This document shows, in pieces, positions 38,562-46,686 of a stretch of 64,000 nucleotides of DNA (positions are counted from its first letter, which is position 1; every line of letters begins with the position of its first letter). Below the pieces are notes generated by a model. It was not told where the DNA came from. It saw only the letters and a list, made by a program, of their open reading frames with translations, and ran no database searches. Made by a program: the position numbers and the translations under genes. Location of the stretch: contig NZ_CALHGM010000044.1 of the NCBI RefSeq assembly GCF_938030145.1, positions 1 to 64,000 on the forward strand, given 5' to 3'. This stretch comes from an uncultured Campylobacter sp. (GTDB taxonomy: Bacteria; Campylobacterota; Campylobacteria; Campylobacterales; Campylobacteraceae).

Positions 38562-39010
38562 AATTTAGCTAGAAATGCTAAGGCGCATAGCTTAGCGAAA
38601 AATTTTGCTTTATGGGCGTTTTATTAGCGGCTTGGAATTTTGCTCGCGTAATTTTATTGCAATTCGCGGGGTAGGAGGCATTTGAGGATATCGCGTAAAT
38701 CCTGCGTAATTCGCAAGTTACTTTGAATTCTAAAGAAGTCGAAATTTTGTCATTAAATTTAGAATTGCAAAATTTTATCGCTAAATTTTGCGGTAATTTT
38801 ACTTGATGCCTAGAAATTTTATTTTAAAATTTCGCTTAATATTTTGCGGCGAAATTTTGTATTTTGCGGTAGCTGCGCGGAATTTTAAATTTAATGTCGC
38901 AGCAAAATCAAGTGGCGTCGTGGGGCGTTAGAGTGAAGCTTTCGTGCCGAATTTTAAAGCTGCTTTAGTCAAAATTTATAGAATTTTATACGATCTAATG
39001 AAAGGATTCG
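38562..39010. other. Non-coding region upstream of dedA
   Basis: About 450 AT-rich bases without a gene. A hairpin, GCTAAG-CTTAGC near 38578-38597, follows the SYLF gene and may end its transcript. The rest is repetitive AAATTTT-rich sequence. The promoter of the dedA-barnase-barstar cluster should be here, but no strong TATAAT was seen. Confidence 0.45.
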
Positions 39011-39574
39011 ATGGAATCGATGTTTGCAAACCTCCATACTTGGGGGTATTTGATACTGTTTTTGTATTCGCTGGGCGGAGGATTTTTGGCGCTTGCGGCG
39101 GCGGGCGTGCTAAGCTCGGCCGGTGAGCTCAATATCGTCTTATGCATCGTAATCGCCTGCATATCGAACTTTATAGGCGATTCGGGGCTGTTTTTAGTAA
39201 GCCGCTACAATAAAAAAGAGATCATGCCCTATCTGCGCAAACAGCGCCGCAACCTCGCTCTGGCGCAAATTTTGTTTCGCAAATACGGCGACCGCATAAT
39301 TTTAATCAAAAAATTCATCTACGGCCTCAAAACCCTCGTACCGATCGCGATCGGCATCACAAAATATTCGTTTTTAAAATTTAGCGTCATCAATGCCGTA
39401 AGCTCGCTCATTTGGGCGCTTGTGGTAGGGCTACTGAGCTACTACGCGGGCGATTTCGTGCGCGAGCTCTATGTGCACATTAAGGACGCGCCGTGGATCG
39501 CTCCGCTGGCTCTAGGCGCGATAGTAGTGGCGATCGTGCTCTATTTTCGCTTCGCCACGCGCAAAAGAGGCTAG
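39011..39574 (+). CDS. DedA-family membrane protein
   Basis: A 187-residue inner-membrane protein of the DedA/VTT family, with hydrophobic segments, the re-entrant region GDSGLFLVSRY and the conserved ISNFIGDSGLF and IKKFIYGLKTLVPIAIGI. Some DedA proteins return undecaprenyl phosphate or phospholipids across the membrane. AAAGGA precedes the ATG. The stop is two bases before the barnase GTG, suggesting one operon with the RNase and inhibitor. Confidence 0.9.
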   Translation: MESMFANLHTWGYLILFLYSLGGGFLALAAAGVLSSAGELNIVLCIVIACISNFIGDSGLFLVSRYNKKEIMPYLRKQRRNLALAQILFRKYGDRIILIKKFIYGLKTLVPIAIGITKYSFLKFSVINAVSSLIWALVVGLLSYYAGDFVRELYVHIKDAPWIAPLALGAIVVAIVLYFRFATRKRG

Positions 39575-39576
39575 CG

Positions 39577-40320
39577 GTGGCAAAAAAGCTGATCCCGCTC
39601 GCAATTTTTGCAGCACTTCTTTTGGCGCTAAATTTGATCTCCAATTCGCGCGACCCCGCGGCTAAAGATGAGCGGGTTTTTACCTCCAAAACCCTGGATG
39701 CTGCGTCGCGTAAAAGCGGCGTGCAAAATTCTGCAAGCGGCACCGATCGTAAAATTTCAAGCTACGAAAATCCAGAAAGCGGCGCCAGCGCAAAAGATGA
39801 GAGCGGTGCAAGAAGCGCAGACGGCGGGGCAGGGCGCGGAGCAGATATAGGAGATTTAAAATCTCATCCGCAAGCAAACGAGCGCGCCGCGACAGATTCT
39901 AAAGACGAGGCGGATGTCCACAGGCGGCACAGCGCAGATTACGAAGCTTCAAACTCGCAAAATCCCGCCGTAAATTCTAAAAATCAGCCCTCAGACGAGC
40001 CCTGCATAAGCAGGGAGTGCGTGAGCGCTCATATCCGCCGTACGGGCGCTTTGCCGCAAAATTTTATCACGAAAAAGCAGGCGGGCGAGCTTGGCTGGCA
40101 GGGCGGCGATCTGTGGCGATACGCGCGCGGCAAGAGCATCGGCGGCGATCGCTTCGGCAATTTTGAGCGCAGGCTGCCTGATAAAAGGGGGCGGATTTGG
40201 CGCGAATGCGACATCGAGTATCGCGGCGGCCCGCGCGGCGCAAAGCGGCTGATATTTTCAAACGACGGACTGATCTTTTACACCGCCGATCATTACGAAA
40301 GCTTCGAGCGCGTGCAATGA
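39577..40320 (+). CDS. Exported barnase-family ribonuclease
   Basis: A 247-residue protein in three parts. Residues 1-22 are a signal sequence (KKLIPLAIFAALLLALNLI). Residues 25-140 are a disordered, Ser/Asp/Ala/Gly-rich linker. Residues 145-247 are a guanyl-specific RNase of the barnase type: LPQNFITKKQAGELGW, GKSIGGDRFGNFERRLPDK, WRECDIEYRGG, RLIFSNDGLIFYTADHYESF. The catalytic residues match barnase: Lys27, Glu73, Arg87 and His102 equivalents. Start is GTG at 39577, two bases after the dedA stop, with AGAGG upstream. The stop overlaps the barstar ATG. It should be an active, exported RNase; whether it acts in the periplasm, on neighbours or on scavenged RNA is unknown. Confidence 0.9.
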   Translation: MAKKLIPLAIFAALLLALNLISNSRDPAAKDERVFTSKTLDAASRKSGVQNSASGTDRKISSYENPESGASAKDESGARSADGGAGRGADIGDLKSHPQANERAATDSKDEADVHRRHSADYEASNSQNPAVNSKNQPSDEPCISRECVSAHIRRTGALPQNFITKKQAGELGWQGGDLWRYARGKSIGGDRFGNFERRLPDKRGRIWRECDIEYRGGPRGAKRLIFSNDGLIFYTADHYESFERVQ

Positions 40321-40598
40321 GCTTAAATTTTAAAACGCGCAGCGCCGCAAAGATCATCATCGACGGCGCAAAGATTAGGCGCAAAGATCAAATTTTCGCG
40401 CTATTTGCCGCAGCGCTAAATTTCGAGCCAGAATACGTCGCAAATTTAGACGCGCTCTACGACGCGCTGGGCGAGCGAGGCGGGCAGGTTTTTGTCGTCA
40501 TCAAAAGGGGCGGAATTTTAAAGCTAAGACTGGGTAAATTTTATGATATTTTGCTCGAGGTTTTGCGAAGCGGCAAGGCGAAAATTTTAATACTATAA
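40317..40598 (+). CDS. Barstar-family RNase inhibitor
   Basis: A 93-residue protein that overlaps the barnase stop by four bases (ATGA). The barstar fold is recognisable: a first strand AKIIIDGAKI, the helix with NLDALYDAL whose two Asp residues correspond to Asp35 and Asp39 that enter the barnase active site, and a last strand AKILIL. No signal peptide, so it acts in the cytoplasm and protects the cell from unexported RNase. The in-frame upstream extension (from 40197) overlaps barnase and is not used. Confidence 0.9.
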   Translation: MSLNFKTRSAAKIIIDGAKIRRKDQIFALFAAALNFEPEYVANLDALYDALGERGGQVFVVIKRGGILKLRLGKFYDILLEVLRSGKAKILIL

Positions 40599-40701
40599 GC
40601 TCTCGCGACAGCTTATTATGGCTTCAAAGCCAAATTTTACCGAGCCTAAGACGAGTTTGTTTCGGCGCAGTTTCGAGAGCGCCGTTAAAATTTACTGAAT
40701 T

Positions 40702-41151
40702 TTAGAGCTTATTAAAAGAGGCGATTTTAGAAATTTCACTCACAAAGCTCACGCGGTCAAATTTAAACTCAAGCCCATACTGCCAATCTTTGCGGCGCGG
40801 GTTTTTAAACTCGTAAAGCTTAACTGTCTCCGTTTCAAATTTAACCATAAGCGCGAGATACCAGCAGTTCCAGATCCCGCACGGACAGCCCAGTAGGACG
40901 ACGCTTCGCTCGCCGCTAGCCGCAAGCCGTCCGTTAGGCGAGAGTGCATCCAAAAAGAGCTTTTTGAAATCAATCAAGCTCAAATAAGCGTAGTCTCCAG
41001 CTATACTGGCCTGCCCGTCCTTTGCGGCAAAGCTTTGCTCGCGCCTCTTAATCAGCTCAAGCAGAGGCTCGCCGTTTATCGCAACGACGACTTCGGTAAG
41101 GCTCTCGCCATTGCTCTCGTAATCGTTTAGGTAAAATTTAATGCTATCCAT
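40702..41151 (-). CDS. Unknown protein, immunity-like
   Basis: A 149-residue acidic, soluble protein. It has a recognisable arrangement found in a widespread hypothetical family: NGEPLLEL, YLSL...FKKLFLDA, a LLGCPCGIWNCW Cys-Trp motif near 87-98, and FKNPRRKDWQYGLEFKFDR. Members often lie in toxin-immunity neighbourhoods, but I cannot name the family with confidence. It converges with barstar. No signal peptide. Function open. Confidence 0.7.
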   Translation of the reverse strand: MDSIKFYLNDYESNGESLTEVVVAINGEPLLELIKRREQSFAAKDGQASIAGDYAYLSLIDFKKLFLDALSPNGRLAASGERSVVLLGCPCGIWNCWYLALMVKFETETVKLYEFKNPRRKDWQYGLEFKFDRVSFVSEISKIASFNKL

Positions 41152-41523
41152 GTGGCAATCTCGCTAAATGATCTATTTTGCGCCGTATTTGCACCGACCT
41201 GCTAAAATTTCAGCGCAGTTTAGCGAATTTGAAGTGAAATTCGGTTGAAGATCAAAAAATTCGCTGCTAAAGCGCAGATCAAATGGATATTTTGTAAAAT
41301 TTAGGGATTTAGGGACTTATTTTTTAACGCACGCAAGCTCAAATTCACAAAAAAGTTCAATTTGCGTAGATGAAAGAAGCGAAAATAAAAGGTTAAATTT
41401 CATCACAGATCAAAGAGATCGAAACAAGGGTTAAATTTTGCTATGGATAAAGAAGTCGAAATTAGAAATGAGGGGTTAAATTTAATTCGCTTTTGCGGGC
41501 GCTTAAATTTAACCCCGCCGCGG
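41152..41523. other. Non-coding region with a long hairpin
   Basis: About 370 bases between the unknown gene and the lipoprotein gene. The hairpin at 41472-41516 is annotated separately. A 90-codon plus-strand frame from 41443 is antisense to the lipoprotein and not supported. Confidence 0.4.
41472..41516 (-). terminator. Perfect 14-bp hairpin after the lipoprotein gene
   Basis: GGGGTTAAATTTAA (41472-41485) and TTAAATTTAACCCC (41503-41516) pair without a mismatch around a 17-base GC-rich loop. It begins eight bases past the lipoprotein stop codon. There is no long T-run, but stability and position suit a terminator. Confidence 0.55.
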
Positions 41524-41901
41524 CTACATCATTTCGCCGCTTTTGTGCTCGTGCTCGGTGTAGGTTACCGGAATATCCTTCTTGCCTTTGCCCGGCGTAT
41601 AGACTCCCTCTCCGCGTTTGAAAAGAAGCTCAATGCCTTCGTCGTTTGTAAGCATTATGCCGCTTGCGGAAGCCGCGCGTTTAAGATTATGCTTCTTACC
41701 CTTTTCATCGGTTAACACGCCTGTTGCGAACATATCGTTCGAGCTAAGGCTGATGCGCTTATCTCCGGTCTCTCCGAGTAGAAATACGATCGTGTGCGCT
41801 ACAGACTCTTGCTTTTGCTGCGGAGCCGTATCGGCCTTAGGTTGGTTGCATCCGCTTAAAATCGCGATTGCCGCTAATGACGAGAATACAATTCGTCTCA
41901 T
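41524..41901 (-). CDS. Small lipoprotein, MliC-like
   Basis: A 125-residue lipoprotein: signal peptide with lipobox AILSGC (Cys near 18), then a single domain resembling MliC/PliC lysozyme inhibitors, with KRAASASGIMLTNDEGIELL and FKRGEGVYT. MliC proteins inhibit c-type lysozyme from the outer membrane. The match rests on the SASG and following beta strands only. A minus-strand TATAAT lies about 38 bases upstream. Confidence 0.7.
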   Translation of the reverse strand: MRRIVFSSLAAIAILSGCNQPKADTAPQQKQESVAHTIVFLLGETGDKRISLSSNDMFATGVLTDEKGKKHNLKRAASASGIMLTNDEGIELLFKRGEGVYTPGKGKKDIPVTYTEHEHKSGEMM

Positions 41902-41938
41902 TTTTTCTCCTTTAAAAAAAGTTCGCGAATTATATAGC

Positions 41939-41944
41939 CAAAAA
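41939..41944 (-). promoter_or_regulatory. -10 box of the lipoprotein gene
   Basis: TATAAT on the minus strand in GGCTATATAATTCGCG, 38 bases before the ATG at 41901. Confidence 0.5.
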
Positions 41945-42038
41945 GTAAATCCTAGATTTCGCGACTTTTTATTTAATCAAAGATTAACCCAAATTTAGTA
42001 AAATTCCAGCTGAAAACATCCCAAATAAGGAGAACCTT

Positions 42039-43043
42039 ATGGCAGTAAAAATCGCAATTAACGGCTTTGGAAGGATCGGTAGGTGCGCGGCTAGAATTGC
42101 GCTAAGCAGGGACGATGTAGAGCTTGTAGCGATCAACGATACCGCTAAGCGCGAGCTTACGAGATACCTGCTTCAATACGACACCGTTCACGGCGAGTTT
42201 CGTAAAAAAGTAGAAATTATAAGCGACGAATGCATAGCCGTAGACGGAAAAAAGATCCGCGTCTATTCCACCAGAGAGCCTGCGGAGCTTGATTTTGCGG
42301 GCGATGGTGCAGAAGCTGTGCTTGAATGTACTGGTGCGTTTTTAACGAGCGAAAAATGCAAGCCGTTCATAGATAACGGTATCGGCGTAGTCGTAATGAG
42401 CGCACCTGCCAAGGATGATACGCCTACTTTCGTAATCGGCGTTAATGAGGGCGCTTATGCAGGACAGCGCGTCATCTCAAACGCTAGCTGCACCACTAAC
42501 GGCCTAGCTCCGATTGCAAAAATTATAGACGATGAGCTTGGTATCGAAAAGGGTCTGATGACGACGATTCATGCCTATACACATGGACAGAGTCTAGTCG
42601 ATGTAAAAGCCAAGGACTTTCGCCGTTCACGCGCCGCAGCTCTTAATATCGCTCCGACTACGACGGGTGCGGCAAAAGCGATTAGTAAGGTACTTCCGCA
42701 GCTAAGCGGTAAGATGCACGGACAATCTGTGCGCGTGCCGGTGGCTAACGTTTCGATGGTTGATCTAACGGTGCTAACGCACAAGCAGACGAGCGCCGAG
42801 GAGCTAAATGAAATTTTCCGTCGCTATGCCGCTAAAGAGATGAAAGGAATTTTGCTCGTAGACGACGATAGTCGCGTCAGCAGCGATTTTTGTACTTCAG
42901 AATACTCCAGCATCGTAGCTAGCGACTGCACGCAGGTAATTGACGGCAATCTGATAAAAGTAATGAGCTGGTATGACAACGAGTGGGGATATAGTGAACG
43001 CCTCATCGATTTAGCCCTATATGCGGCAAAAAGAAGGAAATAA
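42039..43043 (+). CDS. gapA: Glyceraldehyde-3-phosphate dehydrogenase
   Basis: Oxidises glyceraldehyde 3-phosphate with NAD(P) to 1,3-bisphosphoglycerate. A 334-residue protein with Rossmann INGFGRIGR at the N-terminus, the catalytic Cys in SNASCTTNGLAPI near 152, the partner His in THAYTHGQ and the C-terminal SWYDNEWGYSERL. AAGGAG precedes the ATG. It leads gapA-pgk-tpiA, with the next start one base after its stop. This order, followed by fabI, is the same as in C. jejuni. Confidence 0.97.
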   Translation: MAVKIAINGFGRIGRCAARIALSRDDVELVAINDTAKRELTRYLLQYDTVHGEFRKKVEIISDECIAVDGKKIRVYSTREPAELDFAGDGAEAVLECTGAFLTSEKCKPFIDNGIGVVVMSAPAKDDTPTFVIGVNEGAYAGQRVISNASCTTNGLAPIAKIIDDELGIEKGLMTTIHAYTHGQSLVDVKAKDFRRSRAAALNIAPTTTGAAKAISKVLPQLSGKMHGQSVRVPVANVSMVDLTVLTHKQTSAEELNEIFRRYAAKEMKGILLVDDDSRVSSDFCTSEYSSIVASDCTQVIDGNLIKVMSWYDNEWGYSERLIDLALYAAKRRK

Positions 43044-43044
43044 G

Positions 43045-44256
43045 ATGGGCGAAATTCTTTCGATTAAAGATTTGAAATTTAAAGACGGCGCGCGCGTTTT
43101 TATCAGGTGCGATTTTAACGTGCCGATGGATGAGTTTTGCAATATTACGGACGATCGTCGCATCCGTTCGTCTATCCCTACTATTAAATATTGCTTAGAC
43201 GAGGGTTGCGCAGTAATTTTAGCCAGCCACTTAGGGCGCCCGAAAAACGGATATGAAGAAAGACTTAGCCTAAAGCCTGTGGTAAAGAGGCTATCTAGGC
43301 TTTTGGAGCGCGAGATAAAATTTGTCTCCGATGTCGCAGGCGAGGAAGCTGGAGCTGCGGTAAATTCGCTTAAAAAGGGCGAAGTGCTTCTACTAGATAA
43401 TCTGCGCTTCGAAAAGGGCGAGAGTAAAAACGACGAAGCACTAGCTAAGAGGCTTGCGAGCTACGCGGAATTTTATATCAACGACGCTTTTGGTGTATGC
43501 CACCGCGCGCATGCTTCGGTAGAGGCGATTACGAAATTCTACGATGAGGCACACAAAGCGGCGGGATTTTTATTGCTAAAAGAGATAAAATTCGCCAAAG
43601 ACCTTATTAAAGATCCTGCGCGTCCTTTCGTAGCCGTAACGGGCGGCAGCAAAGTAAGTGGCAAGCTTCAGGCGCTTAAAAATTTACTTCCTAAAGTCGA
43701 TAAGCTCATCATCGGAGGCGGCATGGCGTTTACCTTTTTAAAAGCCGTCGGATATGATATCGGTAAATCTTTGCTCGAAGAGGATCTAATCGAGGAAGCA
43801 AAAAATATTCTCCGCAATGCTCGCGAGCTTGGGGTTAAAATTTATATCCCCGTCGATGCCGTCGCAGCTCCGCAATGCTCGCAAGATGCCGTTACAAAAA
43901 AGGTTACAGTCCAAGAAATTCCAAGCGATTGGATGGGACTAGATATCGGGCCTGCGACCGTAGCGCTTTTTAAAGAAGCCCTAGACGATGCGCAAACGAT
44001 CTGGTGGAACGGACCGATGGGAGTTTTTGAGATCGATAAATTCGCTCGTGGTAGCCTGCATATATCGCACGCGATCGCAGATAGCGACGCCACGACCGTA
44101 GTGGGCGGCGGCGATACCGCAGATGTCGTCGAACGCGCTGGCAACGCTGATGATATGACTTTTATTTCTACCGGAGGCGGCGCGAGCTTAGAACTCATCG
44201 AGGGCAAGGAACTGCCGGGCGTGCGAGTGCTTACCGCTAAAACGGAGCTGCGATGA
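43045..44256 (+). CDS. pgk: Phosphoglycerate kinase
   Basis: Transfers the acyl phosphate of 1,3-bisphosphoglycerate to ADP. A 403-residue protein with RCDFNVPMDEF near 20, ASHLGRPKNG, VTGGSKVSGKL, and the C-terminal FISTGGGASLELIEG. The ATG at 43045 follows AAGAAGGAAATAAG; an in-frame ATG at 43021 lies inside gapA and is less likely. The last four bases overlap the tpiA start (ATGA). Confidence 0.97.
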   Translation: MGEILSIKDLKFKDGARVFIRCDFNVPMDEFCNITDDRRIRSSIPTIKYCLDEGCAVILASHLGRPKNGYEERLSLKPVVKRLSRLLEREIKFVSDVAGEEAGAAVNSLKKGEVLLLDNLRFEKGESKNDEALAKRLASYAEFYINDAFGVCHRAHASVEAITKFYDEAHKAAGFLLLKEIKFAKDLIKDPARPFVAVTGGSKVSGKLQALKNLLPKVDKLIIGGGMAFTFLKAVGYDIGKSLLEEDLIEEAKNILRNARELGVKIYIPVDAVAAPQCSQDAVTKKVTVQEIPSDWMGLDIGPATVALFKEALDDAQTIWWNGPMGVFEIDKFARGSLHISHAIADSDATTVVGGGDTADVVERAGNADDMTFISTGGGASLELIEGKELPGVRVLTAKTELR

Positions 44257-44945
44257 TATTAGCAGCGAATCTTAAATGTAACCATACCCGTGCTAGCTTT
44301 GAGCGGTACGCTAAAGCTTTAGATGAAGGCTTATCGGGCGGAATTTCGCGCGAGGATGAAATTCTAGTTTTTCCTCCTGCTAGCGCATTTTGCACGGGGG
44401 TGAAAAATTTTACTCAAGGCGCGCAAAATTTCTATCCTGCCGCGCACGGCAGCTTTACGGGCGAGATCGGCGGCGATATGCTGGCGGAATTTGACATCAA
44501 AACCGTTCTTATTGGACATAGTGAGCGGCGCGCTATTTTGGGCGAGAGCGCAGAGCTGATAAGAGAGAAATTCAGTTTTGCCGCAGCGCAGGGCTGGCGC
44601 ATCGTCTTTTGCGTCGGCGAGGACGAGGCGGCATTTGCGCAAAACCGCAGCGAGGATTTCGTAGCGGCACAGCTTGAGGGTATCGATCTGAAATATCCGA
44701 GCTTAGTACTAGCCTACGAGCCCGTCTGGGCGATCGGCACGGGCAGAAGCGCGCAGTGCGAGCAGATCGAAAGAATGCTAAATTTCTTGCGTGCTAAAAG
44801 CCCCGTGCCGCTACTTTACGGCGGCAGCGTGAATGCTGAAAATATCGCAAAAATTTGCGCGATAAGAGGCTGCGGCGGGGTGTTAGTGGGGACGGCGAGC
44901 TGGGATGCGTCGAAGTTTTTAGAGCTTATACGCGTTGTCTCGTGA
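44253..44945 (+). CDS. tpiA: Triosephosphate isomerase
   Basis: Interconverts dihydroxyacetone phosphate and glyceraldehyde 3-phosphate. A 230-residue protein, short like other epsilonproteobacterial forms. Catalytic residues: Lys of NLKCN near 9, His of IGHSERRA near 88, Glu of AYEPVWAIGTG near 153. The phosphate-binding LLYGGSVNAENI is present. Start overlaps pgk by four bases, implying coupled translation. Confidence 0.97.
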   Translation: MILAANLKCNHTRASFERYAKALDEGLSGGISREDEILVFPPASAFCTGVKNFTQGAQNFYPAAHGSFTGEIGGDMLAEFDIKTVLIGHSERRAILGESAELIREKFSFAAAQGWRIVFCVGEDEAAFAQNRSEDFVAAQLEGIDLKYPSLVLAYEPVWAIGTGRSAQCEQIERMLNFLRAKSPVPLLYGGSVNAENIAKICAIRGCGGVLVGTASWDASKFLELIRVVS

Positions 44946-44963
44946 GCGCCTTTTAATGAGTTT

Positions 44964-45014
44964 GAAATTTTAAGTCTGCGACAGGCTACATGCCTAGCCT
45001 TGACTTAAAATTTC
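44964..45014 (+). terminator. Nested hairpin terminator after tpiA
   Basis: GAAATTTTAAGTC (44964-44976) pairs perfectly with GACTTAAAATTTC (45002-45014). Inside it AGGCTA (44983-44988) pairs with TAGCCT (44995-45000). The structure begins 18 bases after the tpiA stop and separates glycolysis genes from fabI. Confidence 0.65.
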
Positions 45015-45236
45015 TACACAACATTAAAATCCATCTCACGATACTGCCACTATCAAATTTGGTGTTTTGTTGAATTTTGTAAATTTATAAATTTCAAATT
45101 GCGAAGGATTTTGAGTTGATTTTTGTGGCTTTGCAGTTAAAATTTGTGTAGGTTATACGGATGGTCTGCCAAGCAAAATTTTAACCAAATCGTCAAAAAG
45201 CGCTCAAAAGCCAAGCAAAAATAGAAAGGAGAAATA

Positions 45237-46064
45237 ATGATTTTAAAAGGAAAAAAGGGCCTCATCGTCGGCGTTGCTAATGCTAAATCAATAGCTTACG
45301 GTATCGCTGAAGCTTGTCACGCGCAGGGCGCGCAGATGGCGTTTACCTACCTAAACGACGCGCTGAAAAAACGCGTAGAGCCGATCGCGGAGGAGTTTGG
45401 GAGCAAATTTGTCTACGAGCTAGACGTAAACAACCAAGCTCACCTGGACGGCCTTGCGGATCGCATCAAAGCAGATCTTGGTGAGATAGATTTTGTCGTG
45501 CATGCAGTGGCTTACGCACCAAAAGAAGCGCTAGAAGGCGAGTTTGTAAACACGACAAAAGAGGCATTTGATATAGCGATGGGAACTAGTGTGTACTCGC
45601 TACTAAGCCTTACTCGTGCGGTCCTACCGGTGCTAAAAGAGGGCGGTTCGGTGCTAACTCTTACGTATCTAGGCGGACCAAAATTTGTGCCACACTACAA
45701 CGTTATGGGCGTTGCTAAAGCGGCACTTGAAAGCTCAGTTCGCTACCTAGCGCACGACCTTGGCGCTAAAAATATTCGCGTAAATGCGATCAGCGCAGGC
45801 CCTATCAAAACGCTTGCTGCAAGCGGAATAGGCGATTTTAGGATGATTTTGCGCTACAACGAAGTAAATAGTCCGCTAAAACGCAACGTCACAACTGAAG
45901 ATGTCGGCAACAGTGCGATGTATCTGCTTAGCGACCTTGCTAGCGGCGTAACAGGCGAAGTTCACTACGTAGACTGCGGCTATAATATCATGGGCATGGG
46001 CGACGTGGCTACCGATGCCGAAGGTAAGACGATCCTCGCGTGGGATGCGGCCAAGACCGAGTAA
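45237..46064 (+). CDS. fabI: Enoyl-ACP reductase (NADH)
   Basis: Last reductive step of fatty-acid elongation and the triclosan target. A 275-residue protein with the variant SDR motif VGVANAKSIAYGIA at the N-terminus, HAVAYAPKEAL, and the catalytic Tyr-x6-Lys in YNVMGVAKAALE near 160. AAAGGAGAAATA precedes the ATG. It lies downstream of tpiA as in C. jejuni, and its substrates come from the fabG-acpP-fabF genes at 9.8-12.1 kb. Confidence 0.97.
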   Translation: MILKGKKGLIVGVANAKSIAYGIAEACHAQGAQMAFTYLNDALKKRVEPIAEEFGSKFVYELDVNNQAHLDGLADRIKADLGEIDFVVHAVAYAPKEALEGEFVNTTKEAFDIAMGTSVYSLLSLTRAVLPVLKEGGSVLTLTYLGGPKFVPHYNVMGVAKAALESSVRYLAHDLGAKNIRVNAISAGPIKTLAASGIGDFRMILRYNEVNSPLKRNVTTEDVGNSAMYLLSDLASGVTGEVHYVDCGYNIMGMGDVATDAEGKTILAWDAAKTE

Positions 46065-46087
46065 AACGACAGGTAAAAAGGCTAAAT

Positions 46088-46432
46088 TTGACGCGCGCAG
46101 TTTTTTACGACGATAGTCATAGACGGATAGCAGAGGGCGGCATAGAGGGCATCGCCGCCGTTTTGCGAGGTGATGACGAGGCAGAGAAAGCCTCGCTTCT
46201 GTTGTGTCTAGATTATTACCTTGATCCATACTACGGCTGCGCGCTGGCGCATGAGAGCGAAATTTTCGCCCTTTTGCAGGAGCTACTTCTGAGCGAGCGC
46301 TCACAAGCCATCAGAGACGATATTTTGCAGCTTCTAGGCGATTACTGCGGCGATTTTAGCGTGCTGCGAAGCAGGATTTGCGAGGCGTCAGGCGAGCTTT
46401 CGCCAGATATTAAGCGCTTGATCGAAGGATAA
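46088..46432 (+). CDS. Unknown small helical protein after fabI
   Basis: A 114-residue soluble, acidic, all-helical protein (GIEGIAAVLRGDDEAEKASL, then LLQELLLSERSQAIRDDILQ), reminiscent of HEAT-like helical repeats. No family recognised. The start is taken as TTG at 46088, six bases after AAAAGG and 23 bases after the fabI stop; an in-frame ATG at 46040 lies inside fabI. It is probably cotranscribed with fabI. Confidence 0.65.
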   Translation: MTRAVFYDDSHRRIAEGGIEGIAAVLRGDDEAEKASLLLCLDYYLDPYYGCALAHESEIFALLQELLLSERSQAIRDDILQLLGDYCGDFSVLRSRICEASGELSPDIKRLIEG

Positions 46433-46686
46433 ATTTAACGGCTGGCGCGCCTTTGTATACGGTAATTGCGTCACGGCGAGCGGTAGCGAAATTTGCCGCA
46501 CCTCCGCATACGCCCCTTTTTGTTGCGAAAATGCGGCAGCGCAAAATTTAAAAGTTGGAAGCGGCGACGAGAACCTCGGATGAGCGAGGAGCTCTATTAG
46601 GCGCGTACCTAAAAACGGCATGAAGATAGAGGATTATTTCAGAGCCGTTTTTGAAAAAAGCGGTAAAACCGCCAGGAAGGAGCTTG

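Noticed and set aside
40197..40316. Upstream extension of the barstar frame
   Set aside because: It lies inside the barnase gene; the ATG at 40317 overlaps the barnase stop and matches barstar length.
41443..41715. 90-codon plus-strand frame
   Set aside because: Antisense to the lipoprotein gene, whose signal peptide and lipobox are clear.
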